NCBI GenBank assembly: GCA_023101725.1
Contig: JALJCO010012839.1
Coordinates: 29,045-93,044, forward strand
Direction: 5' to 3'
From: Atherinomorus stipes
Taxonomy: Eukaryota; Chordata; Actinopteri; Atheriniformes; Atherinidae
DNA: 64,000 nt
Of the stretch, positions 23,438 through 34,955 are shown in pieces (the first letter of the stretch is position 1; each line of letters starts with the position of its first letter). The notes under the pieces were generated by a model. That model had not been told where the DNA came from, searched no databases, and saw nothing but the letters and a program-made list of their open reading frames with translations. Made by a program: the position numbers and the translations under genes.

Positions 23438-23925
23438 GGTTTTAAAATTTATGGTCCCTGTCAGGAGTCAAGATGTCCAGGAGGACTGAGTTTTCTGGCA
23501 CAGAACCAACCCCAAGGGGCTGTTGGAGGTCCCTGAACAAACCTCCCATTGAAAAATGGGTGTGTGACCTCCAGTGGAGGACTGTTCATGGGGCCATAGC
23601 TATGAACGGGTATCTGGTACACCCCCATCCTGGGGCAGGGGAGGTGATGTAGAAACTCTATATCACTTGTTTGTTCAGTGCTCACGTCTGGCAGGTTTGT
23701 TTAGTTTTTGGAGTTGATCTTTACACGGTTTGGAGTTCAGTTTTCCTTGTGTTACTTTGTTTATGGTCCACTGTGTTCTGCAAAAAGTAAATATATACAT
23801 TACTGAATATTATTTCAGGGCAGTCCAAGTTTGTGATTTGGAAAACTAGGAAAAATGGCATTAAGGGAGTGGGATCTGAGGATGTTTGGTTGGTGCTCAG
23901 GAGGCTCTTGGCAGCAGCTTCACCA
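23438..23925 (+). pseudogene. Tx1/L1-group LINE ORF2 C-terminal fragment, 3' half
   Basis: The reading resumes after TTAA with KVLKFMVPVRSQDVQED, then NKPPIEKWVCDLQWRTVHGA, a hallmark of the C-terminal part of Tx1-like ORF2. It ends with GQSKFVIWKTRKNG near 23815-23860. At least one internal stop and frame changes make it a pseudogene. 23926-24420 shows no further recognisable sequence. Confidence 0.65.
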
Positions 23926-24420
23926 TGTTTCAGGTTCTGTCCTGTGCCAGCCGGAGGTCCAGACTGGAGGGGGGCTGTGTGAAACTGGGTCACCTGATGA
24001 GGACTTCTGTGTCCTGTTTGTCTGAACATTAGGTCCAGAAGGCTGCTGATCCATGTCCACAGGTGTGAGGGCCCCGGGGAGGAACTCATCCAGGTCAGCT
24101 GGATGAGTTTTGGTGTGGTCCCGTAAGCAGAGGTGAAAGCCTGGCCAGCAATGCAGGTCAAAACTGTGGAAATCAGCCTCAGCTTTGCTGTGGTACGGTC
24201 CTGATGGGGACTTCTCGGTACCCCGCCCCAAATTCCTGAATAAAAACTGAATCTCTGACTCTGAAATGAGGTGGGGCTGCACCCAGAACACCAACCAATC
24301 AGAACATCATCATGTTCATGACTAAATACCACAGACACCCATTTTAACTGGATTAAACTGGTCAGCAGTGAAGGCACCCTGACCCATCAGAGAACTGGGA
24401 CCATGGGAAGTCTTCCTCAC

Positions 24421-24606
24421 CCAGTAATGGAGGCAGCCAGTTGACGTTAGCCTCACAGTGAGAGTCCAGGAAGGTAATGACCTCTCCCTTAGCAGCAGCA
24501 GCTCCAAGTAGGCGAGTCCGGATCAGACCTTCCCTTTTCTTGGTCCTCAGGATGCGGACCTTTGGCAACCGTACCATGTATTCCTCTAGCGCCACCTTCA
24601 GGTGTT
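24421..24606 (-). CDS. galnt10: galnt10 internal exon with the DSH metal-binding motif
   Basis: This second exon in transcript order encodes about 62 residues, beginning (E)[16 protein letters not shown] and ending NVNWLPPLL. It carries [20 protein letters not shown], typical of the GT27 glycosyltransferase 1 motif, and [12 protein letters not shown]. The DSH in that segment is the D-x-H motif that coordinates Mn2+ and the UDP-GalNAc phosphates, so the catalytic residues here look intact. The acceptor is ctccag|AACACC and the donor is CTGG|GTGAGG. Phase 1 on both sides joins exactly to the flanking exons. The IRTR and AxxAxGEVITF context matches GALNT10 better than GALNT1/2 by recall. The exon sits between a 13.4 kb and a 32.7 kb intron, both full of repeats. 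Confidence 0.95.
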
Positions 24607-25210
24607 CTGGAGAAAGAAGAGAAGACACAGCAGAACTAAATGATTAGGACCTGGAAACAGTTTCAGAAAAGTCTCCATTACCAACTCACAGAGGAACCAA
24701 ACCAGCTGCCTCTGCTCCAAGACATGGTCTCCTTCAGACCTGCAAGTCACCATACATTATGACCCAGACAAAAAACCCTTCAACCTCTTCGTCACTCACT
24801 TTATTTTCTGCAGTCATCAGACAAACTGTTGGCCTCAGGAGAAGCGACCCAACTGTGAGGCATAAAAGAGGAATGAAATCAAGCCTCCTAACATCTGCAG
24901 TCATTAAGCTTCTGGCAAACACCAGCCTTTCCTTTGAAGTTATGGTACTCATCATTTTACCAACATCACCATGCCCTGAGAGGGAATTACAGATGCATAA
25001 CCCTCCCTGGTTCACTGTCAGAGAGGACGTTTCCCAACATGACAGATTCATAAAGTCTATTCAGCAGTCAAAGCTGTGGCTTCTTCTGGGACGTCAATCT
25101 TTTCTCCAACTGCAGCAACACGATGAATCCCACCCAGAGGGTGACGTTGGCTGCATGGACCTTTTATCAGTCAGACAAACTTCAAATCACCAGTCCGCCT
25201 CAAAGGGAGC
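24607..25210. other. Intronic sequence without recognised features
   Basis: This stretch lies upstream of the galnt10 acceptor at 24607. No motif, repeat or exon was recognised beyond the polypyrimidine tract next to the acceptor. Confidence 0.5.
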
Positions 25211-25216
25211 CTGTAA

Positions 25217-25330
25217 ACTAGGGATGCACCATATTGGAATTTTGCCCAATATCCGATATGCCGATATTTTAAAACTCATGTGGCCAATAACCGATGTCGA
25301 TACCAATATTAAAGGTGAAAAAAATTAAGC
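25217..25330. repeat. Dispersed MITE-like fragment
   Basis: It begins tagggatgcaccatattgg and repeats ccgatatgccgatat-type phrases. This resembles a widespread family of fish non-autonomous hAT elements by recall. The right end is unclear. The following 25330-25600 is AT-rich without further signal. Confidence 0.35.
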
Positions 25331-25619
25331 AGCTATTGCAAATAGCAGTTTGTTATTCGTTTCTGACACTTTGAAAAATAAGGGTGGGAAAACAAATCAA
25401 TACACTGGAATATAACTATATTTTCATTTGCCAATATTTAAAAACACGGTATCGATCAATTTCACTTACAAAATCTTGTGCGATTTCAATGTTCTGTTAA
25501 AAAATCTGACCATATTTTGTGAATTCTCGCGAGATTTCATAACAGAATAAAATATTCTCTAGATTTTGTTAGTAAAATAGATCAATACCACGTTTTAAAA
25601 TGTCAAAAAGAAAGGGGAA

Positions 25620-26300
25620 ATCTATAAGGTGTAGGAGGGACGAGGTGTGTATCAGTGGGTGCATGCAGGTGTACAAGGATTGGTGTTGGAGAGAGAGAAA
25701 GTTGGAGAATGACAGGAGGGAGGACCGTGCAGGAGGGGGTGGGGGGTGTGTGTCTGGGATGTGTGTGGAGGGGGAGGTGAGTGGGGAGGAGCGGTGTGTG
25801 TGTGTGGGTGGTTTGGGGGCTCGGGGTGTGTGGGCTGGAAGAGGGAGGGGATGTGGGTGGGTGGGTTGGGGGCACAGGTGTGTGTGGGAGTGGGGTGTGT
25901 GGGCTGGGAGAGGGTGGGATGTGAGGGGCTGGGTTGGGGGCTCGGGGGGTGTGTGGGCTGGGAGAGGGTGGGATGTGGGGGGGTAGGTTGGGGGCTCGGG
26001 TGTGTGTGGGAGTAGGGTGTGTGGGCTGGGAGAGGGTGGGATGTGGGTGGGTGGGGGTTGGGGGGGGGGAGGGGTGTGTGGGCTGGGAGAGGGTGGGATG
26101 TGGGTGGGTGGGTTGGGGGCACGGGTGTGTGTGTGGGAGTGGGGTGTGTGGGCTGGGAGAGGGGTGGGATGTGAGGGGGTGGGTTGGGGGCTCGGGTGTG
26201 TGTGGGATTGGGGAGTGTAGGCTGGAAGCTGGAGGGGGGTGGGGGGTGCAGGAGGAGGGGGCATGGGCGGGTTGGGTTGGGGGAGGTGGGGCGTGGGCAG
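25620..26300 (+). repeat. G-rich minisatellite resembling the L1 3' part
   Basis: Degenerate units of about 50 bp are built on gtgtgggctgggagagg and gtgggatgtgggtgggt. The phrase gggctggaagagggagg followed by gatgtgggt also occurs at about 20913-20940 in the L1 3' part. The array may be an expanded fragment of a second L1 copy. Pro/His-rich readings on the minus strand are artefacts. Confidence 0.6.
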
Positions 26301-26339
26301 GTGCTTATAACAAGCAAAAACATCTGCCAGTAGGAAAAG

Positions 26340-26516
26340 CTAAATTTTCTTGATCAGATTTTATTGAATTAAGATGCATTTCCTTAAAACAAGTTCCTTT
26401 ATCTCTCTGAAATGTTTCACTTCAGGTTATTTTGTCTTATTTTAAGTGTAATGAGATATTTTGACTAGAAATTAGAAAAATATACTTGATAAGATTGGAT
26501 TTTTTGCAGCGTATTT
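26340..26516 (-). mobile_element. Dispersed MITE-like repeat, copy 1
   Basis: Read on the minus strand it begins near cgctgcaaaaaatccaa and contains tttctagtcaaaatatc and the phrase aataagacaaaataac. It shares these with 41345-41500 on the plus strand. It is a common fish non-coding repeat by recall; its class is not certain. Confidence 0.5.
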
Positions 26517-26519
26517 ATC

Positions 26520-28020
26520 AGTAATACAGTGAAAATGAGAGAAAATGTGAATATTTGCTTTGCAAGTCAATTTCGGTGTTCGCCCCTAAAGTTTCTGTTA
26601 GTGCTCCTAAAAATTGAGGTTGGGGGCCGCTGGTAGGGGTCCTGGTGAAAAATGAGTCTGGAGCCCTGTGCGAGCTGATCGGCTTTCTTCCCATTTTCCA
26701 TCCAATGGCTCATCTTTACAGAGTGATGCCTTCATTTGGTTATGATTTAATCGTTCTTGGCAGCAGCCATAAAGAAGAACATGAAGCCTTCAGAGAAACT
26801 TTATGCTCGTTATTCCAACAACAGGAGCAGCAAACGTAGCTCATCTTTCCTCTGACTTCTTTGTTTCTGCATAAATTTAACAGTGAAAAGCTTCCAGTCT
26901 AAAAAGGGAGTCATTATTATCAGAATGAAGGCAGACAGTCTCTTCAGTAAAAGAATATCACCTCTGCCAGTCCTCCTTCATCGTGCTTCTTACAAATGGC
27001 CCACTGGTACAAAGGAACCCCCCCACTCTGCCACTAATTGGATAGTGAATTATTCAAGGTTGGTATGAGGGAAACACAGCCGTCCTTTCACACCTTCACA
27101 GTTGAAACTGCAGCAGATACAAAGCCTCAGAGCGTCCTTATCACTGCACACCAAAGCCTCTTCTCCCACTTAATCTCCAGATCCTGCTCCTCTTCATCAG
27201 CTCCTGATCCTCTTCATCAGCTCCTGATCCCAGCAGACCTCTGACTCTCCCTCCCATCCTCTCTCTCTCCTGTCAATGACTGTTTCCTGAGTCAGAGCGA
27301 TCGACAGCCCATCCCCTTCAGTCAAACATCATCACCTCTGCAGACAAGCCACAACACAACAGTGTTTGGACAAGAGCAGATCCCATCAGCTTTGATTAAA
27401 GCTGAGCAAACCGATCAGAGAGCGGTAATCAGGAGCAGAGTGAGGCTGCTGTCCATCAAAGTGTCCCTCAGTCTGTCTGTGGTTAACCGGGAGGATCTGC
27501 TCTGGGAATCACTGCCAGAACTGCTGCAACTCTCTAATTATGAAGGTTCTGATTAAACACAAAGAAACTAATTATTCACTGCAGCAATCATCAGCTTCAC
27601 TGTGGAAGATTCAGGAAACTTAGGGAAAAAAGAAGCATTTCCTATCCACCTGATCAACTCCCTGTTAACACCAATATCTAACCAGCCAATCACATGTCAG
27701 CAACTCAGTGCGTTTAGTCTTGCAGACATTAAACCCATTTCATTCTGCACTTGGCGTAAGATAAGAATAGGACAGTCTCCATCAACCCTTTGTGTTCTTG
27801 TCCAACTCATTAGGCTGTAATTCTGTCTTCAGGTAACACTGCAGGCTTAAACTAGATGGTTTTGGGTTTTCATGTTTGTCTTTTGGCCTGACAGTTTTAA
27901 GCTGGGAAAGAGAAATGTGCTAAGCTGGATTTATACCCACGGGTTGTCTGTGGAGGCCCGACATGCATCCCTGCTACACGAACGCAGAAGTGCTCCCTGG
28001 TGATTGGTTAGTGTGGTTAC
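26520..28020. other. Intronic sequence without recognised features
   Basis: Apart from a short duplicated phrase (cttcatcagctcctgatc) at about 27190-27230, I see no gene, RNA or repeat here. Confidence 0.5.
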
Positions 28021-28027
28021 ATGCCTC

Positions 28028-28515
28028 CAGATGTGTGTGTATGTATGTGTGTGTGTATGTACGTGTGTACGAGTGTATGTATGTATGTATGTGTGTATGT
28101 ATGTTTGTGTGTATGTATGTGTGTATGTATGTATGTTTGTATGTATGTTTGTGTGTATGTATGTGTGTATGTATGTTGTGTGATTGTGTGTGTGATTGTG
28201 TGTATGTGTGGGTGTACGAGTGTATGTATGTGTGTATGTGTGTGTGATGGTGTGTGTGATTGTGTGTATGTGTGTGTGTGATGGTGTGTGTGATTGTGTG
28301 TATGTGTGTGTGATGGTGTGTGTGATTGTGTGTATGTGTGTGTGATGGTGTGTGATGGTGTGTGTGATTGTGTGTGTGATGGTGTGTATGTGTGTGTGAT
28401 GGTGTGTGATGGTGTGTGTGATTGTGTGTATGTGTGTGTGATGGTGTGTGTGATTGTGTGTATGTGTGTGTGATTGTGTGTGTGATTGTGTATGTGTGTG
28501 TGATGGTGTGTGTGA
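28028..28515. repeat. TG/TATG microsatellite
   Basis: The left half is (TATG)(TG) repeats. The right half is a higher-order mix of tgtgtgatggtgtgtgtg and attgtgtgtatgtg. His/Thr-rich readings on the minus strand are artefacts. Confidence 0.95.
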
Positions 28516-28599
28516 CTGGGTGAATGCGACCTGCAGTGTAAGATCACCTTGAGTGCTCAGTATGGCTAGAAAAGTGCGACATAAGTACAGGCCATTCAC

Positions 28600-28952
28600 C
28601 AGTTCATTCAAACAACAAGAAACTAATAATAAATAAAAATGCACAAAATTATAATCTAGTGAAAGAAAATGTTGCTTTTTGATGTGGTTTGAAATAATAA
28701 TTGAAAAAAACAAATAAACTGTCCCAGACACATTAGAGCACCTTTCGCATGAACAGTGGACCAACATACCTGTCAACAGATAGTTGTTTTATTTTTGTGT
28801 TTTAAATATTTCTCTCAAACCACAATGCAAATTCAATGTCATGATTTTCATAAAATCTTTATTTATAATCACTTTTGTCAATTTTAACTTATTTCACTGA
28901 GCTGATTTTTTTCCTTCTGTAATTGGAGGGTATTATAATTTTGAGGAGGACT
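28600..28952. mobile_element. Tc1-type MITE, left-truncated copy
   Basis: It shares aaactaataat, aactgtcccagac and ggaccaacatacctgtcaa, and the terminus ggagggtat...gaggactgt, with the fuller element at 58441-58960. The left terminus is missing. Confidence 0.6.
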
Positions 28953-29065
28953 GTTTGTGTGTGTGTGGGGGGGGACGTAGAAAAGCTTTTAGTGGTCAAA
29001 GGGGTGAGAAATGTAACGGTGGGAGGGCTCCATGGGGTCAGTGTCACTAAGAGGACGAGGCGAAC

Positions 29066-32050
29066 TCCAGTCCCGGACTACGTCCTCCAGTCCATCTTCC
29101 AGTCCCGGACTACGTTCACCAGTCCATCTTCCAGTCCCGGACTACGTTCACCAGTCCATCTTCCAGTCCCGGACAACGTTCACCAGTCCATCTTCCAGTC
29201 CCAGACTACGTCCTCCAGTCCATCCACCAGTCCCAGACTACGTCCTCCAGTCCATCCACCAGTCCCGGACTACGTCCTCCAGTCCATCCACCAGTCCCGG
29301 ACTACGTCCTCAAGTCCATCCTCCAGTCCCGGACTACGTTCACCAGTCCATCCACCAGTCCCGGACTACGTCCTCCAATCCTGGACTACGTCCTCCAATC
29401 CTGGGATACATCCTCCAGTCCCCGACTACGTTTACCAGTCCATCTTCCAGTCCCAGACTACGTCCTCCAGTCCATCCTCCAGTCCCGGACTACGTCCTCC
29501 AATCCTGGGATACATCCTCCAGTCCCCGACTACGTTTACCAGTCCATCTTCCATTCCCAGACTACGTCCTCCAGTCCATCCTCCAGTCCCCGACTACGTT
29601 TACCAGTCCATCTTCCAGTCCCAGACTACGTCCTCCAGTCCATCCTCCAGTCCCCGACTACGTTTACCAGTCCATCTTCCAGTCCCAGACTACGTCCTCC
29701 AGTCCATCCACCATACCCGGACCACGTCCTCCAGACCATCTACCAGTCCCGGACTATGTCCTCCAATCCTGGGATACGTCCTCCAGTCCCCGACTACGTC
29801 CTCCAGTACATCCTCCAGTCCCGGTCTACGTCCTCCAGTCCATCCCCCAGTCCCGGACTACGTCCTCCAATCATGGACTGCGTCCTCCAGTCCCTAACTA
29901 GGTTCACCAGTCCATCCTCCACATCCTGGACTACGTCCTCCAATCCTGGACTACGTCCTCCAATCCTGGGATACGTCCTCCAGTCCCCCACTACATTTAC
30001 CAGTCCATCTTCCAGTCCCGGAGTACGTCCTCCAGTCCATCTTCCAGTCCCAGACTACGTCCTCCAGTCCATCTTCCAGTCCCGGACTACGTCCTCCAGT
30101 CCATCCACCAGTCCCGGACTACGTCCTTCAATCATGGACTACGTCCTCCAGTCCATCTTCCAGTCCCGGACTACGTCCTCCAGTCCATCCACCAGTCCCG
30201 GACTACGTCCTCCAATCCTGAACTTCGTCCTCCAGTCCCCGACCACGTTTACCAGTTAATGTTCCAGTCCCGGACTACGTCATCCAGTCCATCTTCCAGT
30301 CCTGGACTACGTCCTCCAGTCCATCTTGCAGTCCCAGACTACGTCCTCCAGTCCATCTTCCAGTCCCTGACTACATCCTCCAGTCCATCCACCAGTCCCG
30401 GACTACCTCCTTCAATCATGGACTACGTCCTCCAGTCCATCTTCCAGTCCCGGACTACGTCCTCCAGTCCATCCACCAGTCCCGGACTACGTCCTTCAAT
30501 CATGGACTACGTCCTCCAGTCCCGGACTACGTTCAACAGTCCATCCACCAGTCCCGGACTACGTCCTCCAATCCTGGACTACGTCCTCCAGTCCCGGACT
30601 ACGTCCTCCAGTCCATCCTCCAGTCCCGGACTACGTCCTCCAATCCTGGACTACGTCCTCCAGTCCAGGACTACGTCCTCCAGTCCATCGTCCAGTCCCG
30701 GACTACGTCCTCCAATCCTGGACTACGTCCTCCAGTCCAGGACTACGTCCTCCAGTCCAGGACTACGTCCTCCAGTCCATCCTCCAGTCCCGGACTACGT
30801 CCTCCAATCCATCCACCAGTCCCGGACTACGTCCTCCAGTCCATCCTCCAGTCCCGGACTACGTCCTCCAATCCTGGACTACGTCCTCCAATCCTGGGAT
30901 ACGTCCTCCAGTCCCGGACTACGTTCACCAGTCCATCCACCAGTCCCGGACTACGTCCTCCAGTCCATCCTCCAGTCCCGGACTACGTCCTCCAATCCTG
31001 GACTACGTCCTCCAATCCTGGGATACGTCCTCCAGTCCCCGACTACGTTCACCAGTCCATCCACCAGTCCTCGGACATCCTCCAGTCCATCCTCCAGTCC
31101 CGGACTACGTCCTCCAATCCATCCTCCAGTCCCAGACTACGTCCTCCAATCATGGACTACGTCCTCCAGTCCCCGACTACGTTCACCAGTCCATCCACCA
31201 GTCCCGGACTACGTCCTCCAGTCCATCCCCCAGTCCCGGACTACGTCCTACAATCACGGACTGCGTCCTCCAGTCCCCGACTACGTTCACCAGTCCATCC
31301 ACCAGTCCCGGACTACGTCCTCCAGTCAATCCTCAAATCCCGGACTACGTTCACCAGTCCATCCACCAGTCCCGGACTACGTCCTCCAGTCCATCCTCCA
31401 GTCCTGAACTATGTCCTCCAGTCCATCCACCAGTCCCGGACTATGTCCTTCAATCCATCCACCAGTCCCGGACCACGTCCTCAAGTCCATCCTCCACTCC
31501 CGGACTACGTCCTCCAGTCCATCCCCCAGTGCCGGACTACGTCCCCCAGTCCATCTTCCAGTCCCAGACTACGTCCTCCAGTCCATCCACCAGTCCCGGA
31601 CTACGTCCTCAAGTCCATCCTCCAGTCCCGGACTACGTCCTCCAGTCCATCCCCCAGTGCCGGACTACGTTCACCAGTCCATCCACCAGTCCTGGACTAC
31701 GTCCTCCAGTCCATCCTCCAGTCCTGAACTATGTCCTCCAGTCCATCCACCAGTCCCGGACTATGTCCTCCAATCCATCCACCAGTCCCGGACCACGTCC
31801 TCCAGACCATCCTCCAGTCCCGGACTACGTCCTCAAGTCCATCCTCCAGTCCCGGACTACGTCCTCCAGTCCATCCCCCAGTGACGGACTACGTCCTCCA
31901 GTCCATCTTCCAGTCCCAGACTACGTCCTCCAGTACATCCTCCAGTCCCGGTCTACGTCCTCCAGTCCATCCCCCAGTCCCAGACTACGTCCTCCAGTAC
32001 ATCCTCCAGTCCCTAACTATGTTCACCAGACCATCCACCAGTACCTGACT
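29066..32050. repeat. Compound 20/32-bp minisatellite
   Basis: It is built from a 20-bp block (cagtcccggactacgtcctc) and a 12-bp block (cagtccatcctc or a variant), usually alternating to give 32 bp. Some stretches use only the 20-bp block (for example 29370-29410 and 30560-30770). Several frames are open throughout, so the apparent Ser/Pro-rich proteins are artefacts. It abuts the next array directly. Confidence 0.93.
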
Positions 32051-34955
32051 ATGTCCTCCAATCCTACCCTCCTCAGCATCCCTACCTTCTTCAGCATCCC
32101 TACCCTCCTCAGCATCCCTACCTTCCTCAGCATCCCTACCTTCCTCAGCATCCCTACCCTCCTCAGCATCCCTATCTTCTTCAGCATCCCTACCTTCCTC
32201 AGCATCCCTACCCTCCTCAGCATCCCTACCCTCCTCAGCATCCCTATCTTCTTCAGCATCCCTACCTTCCTCAGCATCCCTACCCTCCTCAGCATCCCTA
32301 CCCTCCTCAGCATCCCTACCCTCCTCAGCATCCCTATCTTCTTCAGCATCCCTACCTTCCTCAGCATCCTGACCCTCTTCAGCATCCCTACCCTCCTCAG
32401 CATCCCTATCTTCTTCAGCATCCCTACCTTCCTCAGCATCCCTACCCTCCTCAGCATCCCTACCCTCCTCAGCATCCCTACCCTCCTCAGCATCCCTACC
32501 TTCCTCAGCATCCCTACCCTCCTCAGCATCCCTACCTTCCTCAGCATCCCTACCTTCCTCAGCATCCCTACCTTCTTCAGCATCCCTACCCTCCTCAGCA
32601 TCCCTATCTTCTTCAGCATCCCTACCTTCCTCAGCATCCCTATCTTCCTCAGCATCCCTACCTTCTTCAGCATCCCTACCCTCCTCAGCATCCCTACCTT
32701 CTTCAGCATCCCTACCCTCCTCAGCATCCCTACCCTCCTCAGCATCCCTACCCTCCTCAGCATCCCGACCTTCTTCAGCATCCCTACCCTCCTCAGCATC
32801 CCTACCCTCCTCAGCATCCCTACCTTCTTCAGCATCCCTACCTTCCTCAGCATCCCTACCCTCCTCAGCATCCCTACCCTCCTCAGCATCCCTACCCTCC
32901 TCAGCATCCCGACCTTCTTCAGCATCCCTACCCTCCTCAGCATCCCTACCTTCCTCAGCATCCCTACCTTCCTCAGCATCCCTACCTTCCTCAGCATCCC
33001 TACCTTCCTCAGCATCCCTACCCTCCTCAGCATCCCTACCCTCCTCAGCATCCCTACCCTCCTCAGCATCCCTACCCTCCTCAGCATCCCTACCTTCCTC
33101 AGCATCCCTACCTTCTTCAGCATCCCTACCCTCCTCAGCATCCCTATCTTCTTCAGCATCCCTACCTTCTTCAGCATCCCTACCTTTTTCAGCATCCCTA
33201 CCTTCTTCAGCATCCCTATCTTCCTCAGCATCCCTACCCTCCCCAGCATCCCTATCTTCTTCAGCATCCCTACCCTCCTCAGCATCCCTATCTTCTTCAG
33301 CATCCCTACCCTCCCCAGCATCCCTATCTTCTTCAGCATCCCTACCCTCCTCAGCATCCCTATCTTCTTCAGCATCCCTACCCTCCCCAGCATCCCTACC
33401 TTCTTCAGCATCCCTACCCTACTCAGCATCCCTATCTTCTTCAGCATCCCTACCCTCCCCAGCATCCCTATCTTCTTCAGCATCCCTACCCTCCCCAGCA
33501 TCCCTATCTTCTTCAGCATCCCTACCCTCCTCAGCATCCCTATCTTCTTCAGCATCCCTATCTTCTTCAGCATCCCTACCCTCCTCAGCATCCCTATCTT
33601 CCTCAGCATCCCTACCCTCCTCAGCATCCCTACCTTCTTCAGCATCCCTACCTTCTTCAGCATCCCTACCCTCCTCAGCATCCCTACCCTTCCTCAGCAT
33701 CCCTACCTTCTTCAGCATCCCTATCTTCTTCAGCATCCCTACCCTCCTCAGCATCCCTACCTTCCTCAGCATCCCTACCCTCCTCAGCATCCCTATCTTC
33801 CTCAGCATCCCTACCCTCCCCAGCATCCCTATCTTCCTCAGCATCCCTACCTTCTTCAGCATCCCTATCTTCCTCAGCATCCCTACCTTCCTCAGCATCC
33901 CTACCTTCTTCAGCATCCCTACCTTCTTCAGCATCCCTACCTTCCTCAGCATCCCTACCTTCTTCAGCATCCCTATCTTCCTCAGCATCCCTACCCTCCT
34001 CAGCATCCCTACCTTCCTCAGCATCCCTACCTTCCTCAGCATCCCTACCTTCTTCAGCATCCCTACCTTCCTCAGCATCCCTATCTTCTTCAGCATCCCT
34101 ATCTTCTTCAGCATCCCTACCCTCCTCAGCATCCCTATCTTCCTCAGCATCCCTACCCTCCTCAGCATCCCTATCTTCTTCAGCATCCCTATCTTCTTCA
34201 GCATCCCTACCCTCCTCAGCATCCCTATCTTCCTCAGCATCCCTATCTTCTTCAGCATCCCTATCTTCTTCAGCATCCCTACCCTCCTCAGCATCCCTAT
34301 CTTCCTCAGCATCCCTACCCTCCTCAGCATCCCTACCTTCCTCAGCATCCCCACCCTCCCCAGCATCCCTATCTTCCTCAGCATCCCTACCCTCCTCAGC
34401 ATCCCTACCTTCCTCAGCATCCCTACCTTCTTCAGCATCCCTACCTTCTTCAGCATCCCTACCTTCCTCAGCATCCCTACCTTCTTCAGCATCCCTATCT
34501 TCCTCAGCATCCCTATCTTCCTCAGCATCCCTACCTTCTTCAGCATCCCTACCTTCCTCAGCATCCCTACCTTCTTCAGCATCCCTACCCTCCTCAGCAT
34601 CCCTACCTTCCTCAGCATCCCTACCTTCTTCAGCATCCCTACCTTCCTCAGCATCCCTACCTTCTTCAGCATCCCTACCTTCTTCAGCATCCCTACCTTC
34701 TTCAGCATCCCTATCTTCTTCAGCATCCCTACCCTCCCCAGCATCCCTACCCTCCCCAGCATCCCTATCTTCCTCAGCATCCCTACCCTCCCCAGCATCC
34801 CTACCCTCCCCAGCATCCCTACCCTCCCCAGCATCCCTACCCTCCCCAGCATCCCTATCTTCCTCAGCATCCCTACCCTCCCCAGCATCCCTATCTTCCC
34901 CAGCATCCCTACCCTCTCCAGCATCCCTATCTTCCTCAGCATCCCTACCCAGGCT
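32051..34955. repeat. 18-bp minisatellite, about 160 copies
   Basis: The unit is cagcatccctaccttcct. Its variable positions (ACC/ATC, CTC/TTC and TCCT/TTCT/CCCC) form a code-like pattern. Because 18 is a multiple of three and the unit lacks stops, frames on both strands stay open. This explains the apparent 1170-residue plus-strand reading (SIPTFL repeats, then QHPYLP repeats after an extra base near 33690). I do not regard it as a gene. Confidence 0.95.

Larger units (their letters stand above)
11025..24420 (-). other. galnt10: galnt10 intron of about 13.4 kb, transposon-rich
   Basis: This is the interval between two phase-compatible galnt10 exons, with a GTGAGG donor and a CAG acceptor. 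It holds an inverted-repeat element, a Tc1 transposase relic, a split Tx1/L1-group LINE, and a TTAA-flanked composite with a nested Harbinger element and L1. About 23930-24420 shows nothing I recognise. On the transcribed strand the L1 is antisense, so its G-rich 3' part would be C-rich in the pre-mRNA. Confidence 0.9.

Noticed and set aside
23721..24377. A 218-codon minus-strand open reading frame just downstream of an exon
   Set aside because: It overlaps antisense LINE sequence and intron. There is no recognisable domain and no splice logic linking it to galnt10.
28923..31407. Ser/Pro-rich plus-strand readings of 280-380 codons
   Set aside because: They are products of the compound 20/32-bp repeat, with several frames open at once.
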